Assembly: GCA_036961445.1 (NCBI GenBank)
Contig: JBALVO010000071.1
Location: 1 to 17,936, forward strand
Origin: JBALVO01 sp036961445
GTDB taxonomy: Bacteria; Pseudomonadota; Gammaproteobacteria; Pseudomonadales; Halieaceae
Length of the DNA stretch: 17,936 bases
Direction: 5' to 3'
Part shown: in pieces, positions 1 through 7,127 of the stretch
Position numbering within the stretch: the stretch's first letter is position 1
Layout of the letters: each line of letters starts with the position of its first letter
Position numbers and translations under genes: made by a program
Notes under the pieces: model-generated
Told to the model about the DNA's origin: nothing
Database searches by the model: none
Seen by the model: only the letters and a program-made list of their open reading frames with translations

Positions 1-1
1 A

Positions 2-1477
2 ATTGCTTACCAGGTCACGCAAAACATCATGGGTGCAGAGGTCGATCGCCAGGTGGATTCCGAGGTCAGGGAAGTGCCGGCCAGGTCCATTGCTATATTA
101 CCCTTCGAGGATATCAGTCAGGACCGTGATCAGGCGTATCTTGGAAGCGGTATCGCAGATGAACTGCGCCTTGAGCTGCAACATCTGGACGGCCTGCGTG
201 TTGCCGGTCGAACCTCCTCGATCGCGTACACACAAGAAGAAAACAAGACAATGGGTGAGATCCTCAATGTCGGTTCGATTCTCGAGGGAAGTATCCGTAA
301 AGAGGGGAGCAGGGTTCGAATCACCGTTCAGCTCACTAATGTGGCGGATGGATTCACAATCTGGTCGGAATCCTATAATCGCGAGCTGGAAAATATTTTC
401 GAGATGCAGGAGGAGATCGCTACGTCGGTAGCCGGGGCCCTGGGAGTGAGACTTGGGGTCGGCACCATTAACGCTTTTCGAGGTGCGGGCACACGAAATG
501 TTGAGGCCTACGAGGCCTATCTCCAAGCTCAAGATCGAAATCTGAGTTTTCCGGAGAAAATACGCCTGCTCGAACGAGCCATCGAGCTTGACCCCAAATA
601 CGCGGGGGCATGGTCGTCGTTGGGAGGCTACACGCTTTCCACGCTCTGGGATGTCAACCCGGATCAGGCATCGAACATTAAGGATCGGGCTTACTCGTTG
701 GTATCTAAGGGGGTGCAGCTCGATCCTGAATCGGCCACCGCTCAATCCAATCTGGGAATGGTTCGTACTGCCCGACTCGACTGGATCGGCGGGGAGCAGG
801 GTCTTACGCGGGCAATAGCGTTGCTCGCGGACCGTCAGAACGTCAGTAGATATGGCAACGTGCTGCTACGCAGCGGCCGCCTGGCTGAGGCGCAAAAGCA
901 ATATGCTATTGCCGCTGCCCTGGAGCCGATGGGGGGGCGCCCCGTCAGTTTGTCTTGGCTCGCGAGTCTGGCTCAAGGGCGAATTGCCGAAGCAAAAGAG
1001 GCTGCGAACTGGCAGAACCCATTATTTCTCATCGCAAATAATCTGGAAATAGCATTCAATGAACAAGACCCGCAAGCGGTCAAGGCGGTCATTCAGGCGT
1101 TGTTGACAACGAATATCCCAGTTGACTCGCTTCATGCCCAGGTACTGGGTGAGTTTGATTCGTCCGAGCGAGTTTTGGCCATGCTTCGGGACGCTTACCT
1201 TGATGAGAATCAGCGATGGCCAAGCAAACATCACGACATTGCAATGCTGGCGGCGTATTTCGGCGATCCGCAATTTGCACTGAAAGTCATAGGCCAGGAT
1301 CTTCGCACGAGCACAGTTCGTTTGTTCTCGATCTGGTATCCGGTCATGTCTGACGTTAGACAATTGCCGGAATTCAAAAAACTCGTCACTGAACTAAACC
1401 TGGTTGAGTATTGGCGTGCCTATGGCTGGGCTGATGCTTGTAAGCCGCTGGGCGAGGATGATTTCACATGCATCTGA
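2..1477 (+). CDS. TolB-like/TPR membrane-associated protein, 5'-truncated (paralogue A)
   Basis: The reading frame is open from base 2 to the TGA at 1475-1477 and starts outside the window. An ATG at 29 exists but is internal: the sequence before it aligns with the third membrane segment of the downstream paralogue. What is visible is the end of that membrane segment, then a TolB amino-terminal-like domain (starting ARSIAILPFEDIS, with YLGSGIADELRLELQ), then TPR-like helical repeats (for example RLLERAIELDPKYAGAWSSLGG), and a C-terminal tail WRAYGWADACKPLGEDDF. This architecture belongs to the COG5616-type TolB-like proteins, often found with signalling output domains but here without one. 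The biochemical role is unknown; ligand sensing or scaffolding in the periplasm is an inference. The next gene begins 28 bases after its stop and is a close paralogue. Confidence 0.8.
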   Translation: MAYQVTQNIMGAEVDRQVDSEVREVPARSIAILPFEDISQDRDQAYLGSGIADELRLELQHLDGLRVAGRTSSIAYTQEENKTMGEILNVGSILEGSIRKEGSRVRITVQLTNVADGFTIWSESYNRELENIFEMQEEIATSVAGALGVRLGVGTINAFRGAGTRNVEAYEAYLQAQDRNLSFPEKIRLLERAIELDPKYAGAWSSLGGYTLSTLWDVNPDQASNIKDRAYSLVSKGVQLDPESATAQSNLGMVRTARLDWIGGEQGLTRAIALLADRQNVSRYGNVLLRSGRLAEAQKQYAIAAALEPMGGRPVSLSWLASLAQGRIAEAKEAANWQNPLFLIANNLEIAFNEQDPQAVKAVIQALLTTNIPVDSLHAQVLGEFDSSERVLAMLRDAYLDENQRWPSKHHDIAMLAAYFGDPQFALKVIGQDLRTSTVRLFSIWYPVMSDVRQLPEFKKLVTELNLVEYWRAYGWADACKPLGEDDFTCI

Positions 1478-1505
1478 TGATCATCATATTGATCGTGGGT
1501 CGATC

Positions 1506-3302
1506 TTGAAGCTGATAGCGGAAATCCGACGGCGAAAAGTTTTTCGCGCTGTCATGATCTACGTGGCGGCAGCCTGGTTTCTGCTGGGTGTATTCGACCT
1601 GGCCTTCGAATCCTGGAGTATGCCGGAGCAAACCCTGCGTTACGTGTGGATTGCCGTGTTGTCGGGTTTTCCCATTGCCATGATGCTGGTCTGGCTCTAC
1701 GACATCACCGACGACGGGATTGTGCGGACGGCGCCTGCTTCATCGGATGAACAGGTTGACCTGAGACTGCATCCCAGTGACTACATTATTCTCACCGTCT
1801 TTGTTTCAGTCCTCTGCGTAATTGCTTACCAGGTCACGCAAAACATCATGGGTGCAGAGGTCGATCGCCAGGTGAATTCCGAGGTCAGGGAAGTGCCGGC
1901 CAGGTCCATCGCTGTATTACCCTTCGAGGATATCAGTCCGGGCAGTGATCAGGCGTACCTTGGAAACGGTATCGCAGATGAGCTGCGCCTCGAACTGCAA
2001 CGGTTGGACGGTCTCCGTGTTGCCGGTCGAAGCTCCTCGATCGCGTCGGCGCAAGAAGGCAGCAAGACCATTGGTGAGACCCTGAATGTCGGTTCGATTC
2101 TCGAGGGAAGCGTTCGCAAAGAGGGTAACCGTGTTCGAATCACCGTTCAGCTCACACATGTGGCGGATGGGTTCACAATCTGGTCGGAATCCTATAATCG
2201 CGAGCTTGAAAATATATTCGAGATGCAGGAGGAGATCGCAACGTCGGTGGCCGGGGTACTGGGAGTGAGACTTGGGGTCGGTGAAGTTAACGCCTTTCGC
2301 GGTGCAGGCACGCGAAATGTGGAGGCCTATGAGGCTTATCTCCAAAGCCTACTAAACGAAGATCTGGCTCACCAGGAGCGGATACGCCTGCTCGAACGAG
2401 CCACAGAGCTTGACCCCAACTATGCGGCAGCATGGTCGTTGTTGGGAGGCATGACGCTTGGCACATTGTGGGAAGTCAACCCGGATCAGGTATCGGAAAT
2501 TGTGGATCGGGCCTATCAGCTTGCACTTCGCGGGATGCAGCTCAATCCTGAATCGGCTGTCGCTCATACCACGCTGGGATTCATTCGTCATGAGCAGTTC
2601 GACTGGATCGGCGCGGAGCAAGCTCATACGCGGGCAATAGAGTTGCTTGCGGATCGTGGCACCGTGGGCATGTATGCCTACGTGCTGATACGCAACGGTC
2701 GTATGGCTTACGCGCAAAGGCAATTTGGTATCGCCTTTGCCCTGGAGCCACTGGGCGGGCGCCCCGTCATGCAGTCTTGGCACGCGAACCTGGCTCAAGG
2801 CCGGTTTGCCGAAGCAAAAGAGTTCGTCAACTGGCATCGGGGTGCAAGAGACCGTATCGAAGATAATCTGGATATCGCGTTCAATGAACGCGACCCGGAG
2901 GCGCTCAAGACGGCCATTCAGGCGATGCCGAAATCGTTTCCCGCTTATATCGGGCTTTATGCTCGGGTGCTGGCTGAGTTTGATTCGCCCGAGCGAGTCT
3001 TGTCCATGCTGCGGGAGGTTTACCTGGAAGACAGTTTGCAATGGCCCAGAAAGCTTCACGACATTGCCATGGTGGCGGTGTATTTCGGCGATCCGCAATT
3101 CGCACTGAAAGTCAAAGGCCAGGAGGTTCGCACCACCCCAACTCGTCTGGCCGCGGTCTGGTATCCCGTCATGTCTGACGTTAGACAATTACCAGGTTTT
3201 AAAGAACTCGTCACCGAATTAAACCTGGTCGAGTATTGGCGTGCCTATGGCTGGGCTGATGCTTGTCGACCGCTCGGTGACGACGACTTCGAGTGTTTAT
3301 AG
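1506..3302 (+). CDS. TolB-like/TPR membrane protein (paralogue B)
   Basis: A 598-residue protein if started at the TTG at 1506, which I prefer because the family characteristically begins LIAEIRRRKVFR-. ATG codons upstream in the frame (1404, 1458) lie inside the previous gene and would add residues not typical of the family. Three membrane segments lie near residues 14-34, 46-65 and 92-108, which would put the rest in the periplasm. A TolB amino-terminal-like domain follows at about 133-245 (SIAVLPFEDIS), then TPR-like repeats at about 265-440 and a tail ending WADACRPLGDDDFECL. It is the complete copy of the tandem pair with the preceding gene. There is no DNA-binding or cyclase domain of the sort often fused to this family. 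The exact function is unknown; the domain call is confident and the start codon is not. Confidence 0.82.
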   Translation: MKLIAEIRRRKVFRAVMIYVAAAWFLLGVFDLAFESWSMPEQTLRYVWIAVLSGFPIAMMLVWLYDITDDGIVRTAPASSDEQVDLRLHPSDYIILTVFVSVLCVIAYQVTQNIMGAEVDRQVNSEVREVPARSIAVLPFEDISPGSDQAYLGNGIADELRLELQRLDGLRVAGRSSSIASAQEGSKTIGETLNVGSILEGSVRKEGNRVRITVQLTHVADGFTIWSESYNRELENIFEMQEEIATSVAGVLGVRLGVGEVNAFRGAGTRNVEAYEAYLQSLLNEDLAHQERIRLLERATELDPNYAAAWSLLGGMTLGTLWEVNPDQVSEIVDRAYQLALRGMQLNPESAVAHTTLGFIRHEQFDWIGAEQAHTRAIELLADRGTVGMYAYVLIRNGRMAYAQRQFGIAFALEPLGGRPVMQSWHANLAQGRFAEAKEFVNWHRGARDRIEDNLDIAFNERDPEALKTAIQAMPKSFPAYIGLYARVLAEFDSPERVLSMLREVYLEDSLQWPRKLHDIAMVAVYFGDPQFALKVKGQEVRTTPTRLAAVWYPVMSDVRQLPGFKELVTELNLVEYWRAYGWADACRPLGDDDFECL

Positions 3303-3344
3303 CTATTACAATGCCAGTGCCCTGAGATGGCAAGTTAAGTTCCA

Positions 3345-3370
3345 GGGGTAATCCCCCCGGGGGTTTTTTG
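3345..3370 (+). terminator. Possible rho-independent terminator after the TPR genes
   Basis: GGGG (3345-3348), TAAT and CCCC can form a short hairpin, followed by CCGGGGG and a run of six T (3364-3369). An alternative pairing uses GGCAA at 3329-3333 with TTGCC at 3368-3372. It lies 43 bases after the stop of paralogue B but inside the candidate left end of the IS6 relic, so it may be an IS-borne terminator. Confidence 0.5.
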
Positions 3371-3405
3371 CCAAGTTAATGGGCTGATATTGCTAGAATC
3401 GGTGA

Positions 3406-3720
3406 ATGAATACATACAAACGCCACCGATTCCCACTAGATGTCATCAGCTATTGAGTCGCTCACCGGGAACTAATTCCTGAGACAACCCACAGTACTAA
3501 ACAGTATGAAAATAATCGGGCGGAGTAATCGCATGAGGCAACCAGGGTCAGGGAGCGAGGGATGAGGCGACTCAAGTCGGTGAAGCAGGCTCAGAGATTC
3601 GTGACTGTGCACTCTGTTGTGTCCAACCTATTTAATCTCGGAAGGCACCTGGTTAGGGCCGATTACTATCGGAATCTCAGGACAAGTGCGTTTACAGAAT
3701 GGAGTAGGGCAGTCGCCTGA
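3406..3720 (+). pseudogene. IS6-family transposase, internal deletion plus two nonsense codons
   Basis: Read in a single frame from the ATG at 3406, the translation begins MNTYKRHRFPLDVISY, matching the conserved N-terminus of IS6-type transposases. It jumps at a TGA (3454-3456) to VAHRELIPETTHSTKQYENN, then RAE, a TAA (3526-3528), SHEATRVRERG and the family's C-terminal block (LKSVKQAQRFV..., NLFNLGRHLVRA, EWSRAVA) with the stop at 3718-3720. The DDE core between the first 16 codons and the VAHREL block is absent, so the relic has 104 codons where a complete protein has over 200. The TAA sits where the family has a variable residue between NNRAE and SH. The gene cannot encode an active transposase. 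Identification rests on motif recognition of both protein ends. Confidence 0.85.
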
Positions 3721-3892
3721 ACCTAGAGGCCAGATTTTCAAGGTCTGGATAAGTTAAGTTGCCAATACCATGGTAAGGGGCTCTTGAAACCGAACTTTGG
3801 GCTGGGGCCGAACCCGGGAGCAAGCGGCTGACTCACTGAATGAAGTCTTGAATTAGTTAGTCTTCATGGACAGGTTTCAAATCTGTTGTTAC

Positions 3893-4336
3893 TTATTTTT
3901 TTCTGACCACGTAACTCAAGATCTCTACCACTTGCGCAGGACTTTTTGCCCATGCCAGAGCTGCAGCATCCACTTCTTTCAGCGGATGGATGATGCTTTC
4001 GTCGTGTATGGTGATGTAAGGAGTGCCGTTGGCGGCACAATACCCAGCGTCGAAGGCGGCATTCCATTGTTTGTATTTGTCTCCAAAGCGAATCACCGCG
4101 ATATCAGCATGATCCAGCAGGTTTCTACTGCGAATGGCATTTACCTTCGCTGATTTATGATCCCGCCAGAATGGGTCAGATTCATTTCCCAGATGATCAC
4201 CAGCAGCGTCACTGGCTTCATGCTGGGTCACCGCTGAGCAGAATTCTATTGGTAACTCCAGTTGCTCCACTGCTGCTATGATTTGGTTGCGCCAGTCGGT
4301 ATGAATTTCTCCAGAGAGATATACTGTCCATTTCAT
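3893..4336 (-). CDS. ytoQ: YtoQ family protein
   Basis: A 147-residue protein starting at the ATG complementary to 4334-4336, preceded by an AAGGAT ribosome-binding site at a good distance. A longer reading to 4387 adds 17 residues not found in the family. The sequence starts MKWTVYLSGEIHTDWR and contains HEASD, FWRDHKSAKVNAIR, RFGDKYKQWNAAFDAGY and LKEVDAAALAWA, which I recognise as hallmarks of YtoQ from Bacillus and its proteobacterial relatives; the length also fits. It has no signal peptide, so it is cytoplasmic. Family function is not established; the DKYKQWNAAFDAGY block is reminiscent of nucleoside deoxyribosyltransferase-like proteins, but that is only a suggestion. It stands alone and opposes the TPR genes across the IS6 relic. 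Confidence 0.88.
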   Translation of the reverse strand: MKWTVYLSGEIHTDWRNQIIAAVEQLELPIEFCSAVTQHEASDAAGDHLGNESDPFWRDHKSAKVNAIRSRNLLDHADIAVIRFGDKYKQWNAAFDAGYCAANGTPYITIHDESIIHPLKEVDAAALAWAKSPAQVVEILSYVVRKK

Positions 4337-4510
4337 GGTGTTATCCTTTTCTTTGGCTGTGTCGATGGACGCTATTATAGATGTCATCTGTAATTCGGCA
4401 AAGGATAGGTTACTGGCCGGGTCGTTATGAAACGAGACAGTGGGACTGTGATGTAATTTTTAGACAGCTGCTACGATCGCACGGAGGCGAGCCCAGATCG
4501 TGAATCTACA

Positions 4511-4542
4511 GTGGAACCATGATCACTCTATGACGGTTCCAC
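4511..4542 (-). repeat. Hairpin overlapping the stop codon of the YrhK-like gene
   Basis: GTGGAACC (4511-4518) and GGTTCCAC (4535-4542) form a perfect 8-bp stem with a 16-base loop. The stop codon of the minus-strand membrane-protein gene (4528-4530) lies in the loop. No T-run follows on the minus strand, so a classical terminator is doubtful; it may protect the mRNA 3' end. Confidence 0.35.
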
Positions 4543-5451
4543 CACAGTGGCTGAGGGCGAACGTTTGTTTTCAAACTGTTCTGGTATTAACAAGTATCCC
4601 CCAACAAAGAAACAAACAGCGCCGGCGAAAGTACCGAAATCCGCCACCCACAGCGAGGCGAGGATATGATTCGGCTCGACGAAACTGCCGAACGCCGACG
4701 CCATGAAAAAAATCGAACCGAGCATGTTGAAGGCCGTGATCCACCAGGAAAGGTTGTGAAACTGCCATGTCCAGTAGCGGTGTGAGACCTCCGTTACAGC
4801 TGCATGGCTGGCGACGAGGAAACACACTGAACCAATCATGTTGGGTGTCCACACAAGAATATTCTCATCGACTTGATTGAGACCGGTAATGAAGGCATCA
4901 GCAGTGCTTATATTGAAAAAGAGCGTACCTATTAGCTGAGCCGCAACCGCCAGGTAGCCAAGGTTACGCGGACGCCAGCCATAGAAAAGCCACCGGCGTT
5001 GCACAGAACCTGTAGTTTCGGTGCTCGTCACGTCACCATTGATCACTTCAAACCATTGCAAGTAACCAGCTGAAGTAAAAAACAGCGAGCCGACGAAGAA
5101 GATCCAGCCGAGGTGGCTCTTATCGATCGAACGGATGCCGGGCATTTCAGGCCACACCCCCATGGCACCGCCGATCGCGAACAGCGCCGAGCCGATCATG
5201 AACAGGACGCCGACCCACCAGCCGAGCACTAGCGGCGCCCACAAGTGCAACCAGGAGTGCTTGATTCCGCGAACCGCCACGGTGGGGTCCATGTTACTGC
5301 CCGAAGGAACTTCCAGTGGAGCGAGGCCCTTGCGCACACGCCGCGAGGTCAGCAGCAGCGAAGTTCTGTTCGCGCGTGTTTCGGATATCCAGGTGATGAA
5401 GGGGCCGAAGCGATGCTGTGCAGTATCTGGTCTTTGTTTCGAGTCAGTCAT
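4528..5451 (-). CDS. YrhK-like multi-pass inner-membrane protein
   Basis: A 307-residue protein with a roughly 70-residue polar N-terminus and six predicted membrane helices near residues 74-98, 113-136, 164-186, 201-222, 235-258 and 266-290. Each helix contains a version of the same motif, (I/V/L/A)-G-(S/T/A)-x-x-F, with its glycine at 87, 121, 175, 207, 245 and 277, so the protein looks like repeated copies of one helix unit. This GS-x-x-F pattern and the RRWLFYGWRPRNLGY segment resemble YrhK-domain proteins, a family of unknown function; I hold that assignment with moderate confidence. No strong ribosome-binding site precedes the ATG at 5449-5451, and a downstream ATG (residue 54) is possible. 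No partner gene is adjacent, and the upstream side runs into the assembly gap. Confidence 0.7.
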   Translation of the reverse strand: MTDSKQRPDTAQHRFGPFITWISETRANRTSLLLTSRRVRKGLAPLEVPSGSNMDPTVAVRGIKHSWLHLWAPLVLGWWVGVLFMIGSALFAIGGAMGVWPEMPGIRSIDKSHLGWIFFVGSLFFTSAGYLQWFEVINGDVTSTETTGSVQRRWLFYGWRPRNLGYLAVAAQLIGTLFFNISTADAFITGLNQVDENILVWTPNMIGSVCFLVASHAAVTEVSHRYWTWQFHNLSWWITAFNMLGSIFFMASAFGSFVEPNHILASLWVADFGTFAGAVCFFVGGYLLIPEQFENKRSPSATVVEPS

Positions 5452-5496
5452 TGCAGCGAAGTATTAGCACTCTGGTCGGTGTCTCCGTAATGCACA

Positions 5497-5508
5497 GTAT
5501 TATACTAT
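5497..5508 (-). promoter_or_regulatory. Candidate -10 of the YrhK-like gene promoter
   Basis: On the minus strand the region reads CATAGTATAATACTG, giving a perfect TATAAT -10 about 50 bases upstream of the start codon. The -35 at 17-bp spacing is weak (TGATTA). Confidence 0.45.
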
Positions 5509-5639
5509 GCAGAAGTTTTAATAATCACTGAATTAAGGGGGGCAGCGTGACCGAAACCGGGCATATGCCGAACCTGGGGTAGGGTGGTTTGGAAGTGTGT
5601 TGGTAGGAAGCTAAAGATTTGTAACAACTTTTGCAAGCC

Positions 5640-5739
5640 NNNNNNNNNNNNNNNNNNNNNNNNNNNNNNNNNNNNNNNNNNNNNNNNNNNNNNNNNNNNN
5701 NNNNNNNNNNNNNNNNNNNNNNNNNNNNNNNNNNNNNNN
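5640..5739. other. Assembly gap (100 Ns)
   Basis: Exactly 100 consecutive N characters, the usual placeholder for a scaffold gap of unknown length. The rest of the gene-free stretch 5452-5812 shows no convincing gene. The open frames crossing the gap on both strands are artefacts of reading through Ns. Confidence 0.97.
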
Positions 5740-5812
5740 AGCCAGAGCCGAATGCGTCCATGTCAGGCCGTTTATTCTCGAAAATCCCAAGATAGTCTAT
5801 TAACGAATACAA

Positions 5813-6817
5813 CTATCTGAGCGATGCTCGTTTTAGGGTCTCAGAGGGTCTAACGCCATAGCGCTTACGATACACTTCCGAGAATCGCCCCAGGTGCGAA
5901 AATCCTGATTCGTAAGCGATTGATGTGACAGAGTCAGATTCGACTGGATCGCTCAATCGTCCATGAGCCAGCGCCAGCCTCTCGCTGGCTAGAAATTCAC
6001 CGGGGGTATACCCGCGATGCTTACGGAAATTCTCGAATAAGGATTTTCGGCTACAACCGGTATGTAAAAGAACATCTGCAATTGAGATGGGCGAGTCCGC
6101 ATTGGTGGCCATATATTCCTCAGCGCGAGAGACGGTAGTGGGCACTGATGATTTTTTTTCGGGGGATAGAAGTTCTTGAGAATAATTGCTGGGTAGAGAT
6201 AAAAAGGTTCCCAGTAACAAGTCTTCATAGTTTGTAGCGATCAGTGGGCTGTCCAGTAGTGAAGGGTTTTGATCCAGGTTGTTCATCACGTTAAAAAGCG
6301 TAGCTCGGGTGTGTGCTCCTATGCCTTTGTCCATTGCTACATTGCGTTCAAAAACAAGGTCGTCAGATAATCTTCTATTTAAAAAATCCTGCAATTTTTT
6401 CTCGAGTAAAGCAGTTGAGCACTTTAAAACAACCTCGCAGCTCCCACCAAACCTCTTGTGCGTTACATTGGAGTGTTTTGTGATCACACTGGCGTGATCG
6501 ATAGCGTTGAAACTCTGTCCATTAAATGATGTGATGGAAGGTTGACCGAAGCCGAGTGCAAAAATGACTTCGCCATCGCCGTCTATATCACCACAGTCGA
6601 TTTCATAGGTCGAATGGTGTCTGATGAAAGAAAGAGATGCATTACCAATTGAGACGCCGTTCATCTCTACGCCAACTGGTTTTGCAGTAGCAGTATTGAT
6701 AATGCGTGAATCAACCAGCCGTTCCTGGAACAGTGCTTCTGTTTCCTCCGCTGAAGAGGTATTTGCCAAGGGACTGAAGGACAGTGGGGAGTTCATTACG
6801 GGCTGCGCGTGTTGCAT
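5813..6817 (-). CDS. AraC-family transcriptional regulator
   Basis: A 334-residue regulator. The C-terminal third holds two helix-turn-helix units: the first around ISIADVLLHTGCSRKSLFEN and the second around VTSIAYESGFSHLGRFSEVY, followed by the YRKRYGVRPSETL block conserved in the AraC/XylS family. The N-terminal roughly 200 residues look like an AraC-binding-like ligand domain (type found in regulators of aromatic or amino compound use) and include segments such as SFIRHHSTYEIDCGD. It is divergent from the sulfatase gene block, the usual arrangement for a local activator, and the intergenic region carries three CGGATA direct repeats and a palindrome. I infer that it senses the substrate or product of the sulfatase pathway. 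The start ATG at 6817 has only a weak ribosome-binding site; a second ATG lies at residue 8. Confidence 0.9.
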   Translation of the reverse strand: MQHAQPVMNSPLSFSPLANTSSAEETEALFQERLVDSRIINTATAKPVGVEMNGVSIGNASLSFIRHHSTYEIDCGDIDGDGEVIFALGFGQPSITSFNGQSFNAIDHASVITKHSNVTHKRFGGSCEVVLKCSTALLEKKLQDFLNRRLSDDLVFERNVAMDKGIGAHTRATLFNVMNNLDQNPSLLDSPLIATNYEDLLLGTFLSLPSNYSQELLSPEKKSSVPTTVSRAEEYMATNADSPISIADVLLHTGCSRKSLFENFRKHRGYTPGEFLASERLALAHGRLSDPVESDSVTSIAYESGFSHLGRFSEVYRKRYGVRPSETLKRASLR

Positions 6818-6862
6818 GACAATAGACCGCTAAAATTAAGTATCGTTGGCATATAAACAGGA

Positions 6863-6876
6863 CTTTACCGGTAAAG
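6863..6876. promoter_or_regulatory. 14-bp perfect palindrome upstream of the AraC gene
   Basis: CTTTACCGGTAAAG is its own reverse complement. It lies 46 bases upstream of the AraC-family start codon, where a promoter for that gene is expected (on the minus strand TTGCTT and TTATAT flank it at 17-bp spacing). A half-site-like CGGTAAA recurs at 7071-7077. This is a likely operator; the protein that binds it is unknown. Confidence 0.45.
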
Positions 6877-6998
6877 CAATAGTGCTATAGCTTGGACTTG
6901 GCGTGCAACTGGGCTCGCCCAGGCCATAACGCCTGCGAAAACGTCATCGGAGCAATAATCCTGCTGAATAACAGCTCAATTTCACCGCTAAGGGGACT

Positions 6999-7055
6999 AT
7001 TCGGATAGGGGCTTGCACTATGCGGATATTGTATCGAGACTTTTCCGGATATATT
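6999..7055 (+). promoter_or_regulatory. Three CGGATA direct repeats, candidate AraC-type binding sites
   Basis: CGGATA occurs at 7002-7007, 7023-7028 and 7046-7051, each preceded by a T-rich base pair context (CTATT, CTATG, TTTTC). The start-to-start spacings are 21 and 23 bp, about two helical turns, which places the sites on one face of the DNA as is known for AraC-family half-sites. They lie between the divergent AraC gene and the sulfatase block. Confidence 0.5.
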
Positions 7056-7127
7056 GCCTTTTGAATTTATCGGTAAATAGTCACTGCAAATGGGTGCAAT
7101 GCCAACACCGTGTTGACGGCTTTTATT

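Larger units (their letters stand above)
3329..3763 (+). mobile_element. IS6-family insertion sequence relic, internally deleted (copy 1)
   Basis: The transposase remnant inside this interval (3406-3720) identifies the element. Candidate ends are GGCAAGTTAAGTT at 3329-3341 and AAGTTAAGTTGCC at 3751-3763. Read as an inverted repeat they agree at 11 of 13 positions; AAGTTAAGTT is also a direct repeat. No 8-bp target duplication is visible (CCTGAGAT on the left, AATACCAT on the right), so the ends are tentative or the site has decayed. The element is about half the length of a complete IS6-type IS because the middle of the transposase is missing. Confidence 0.6.

Noticed and set aside
98..745. 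Long minus-strand open frame opposite the first TPR gene (and the similar ones at 1917-2345 and 2352-3188)
   Set aside because: They are shadows of the TPR coding frames on the other strand; the translations resemble no family and have no ribosome-binding site.
3383..3450. Imperfect long hairpin (GCTGAT/ATCAGC and GAATCGGTG/CACCGATTC arms), considered as an attC site or structured RNA
   Set aside because: The right half encodes the N-terminus of the IS6 transposase, and no integron core sites are visible. The pairing may be an IS feature that limits transposase translation, but an attC or riboswitch is not supported.
3764..3892. Possible tRNA or small RNA in the stretch after the IS6 relic
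   Set aside because: I could not fold a cloverleaf and saw no promoter or T-run; only a short imperfect hairpin GAAGTCT/AGTCTTC near 3842-3867 is present.
3864..4153. Plus-strand open frame opposite YtoQ
   Set aside because: YtoQ on the minus strand is a clear family match with a ribosome-binding site; the plus-strand translation is unrecognisable.
5525..5820. Open frames crossing the N run on both strands
   Set aside because: They exist only because Ns are translated as X; there is no evidence for coding on either side of the gap.
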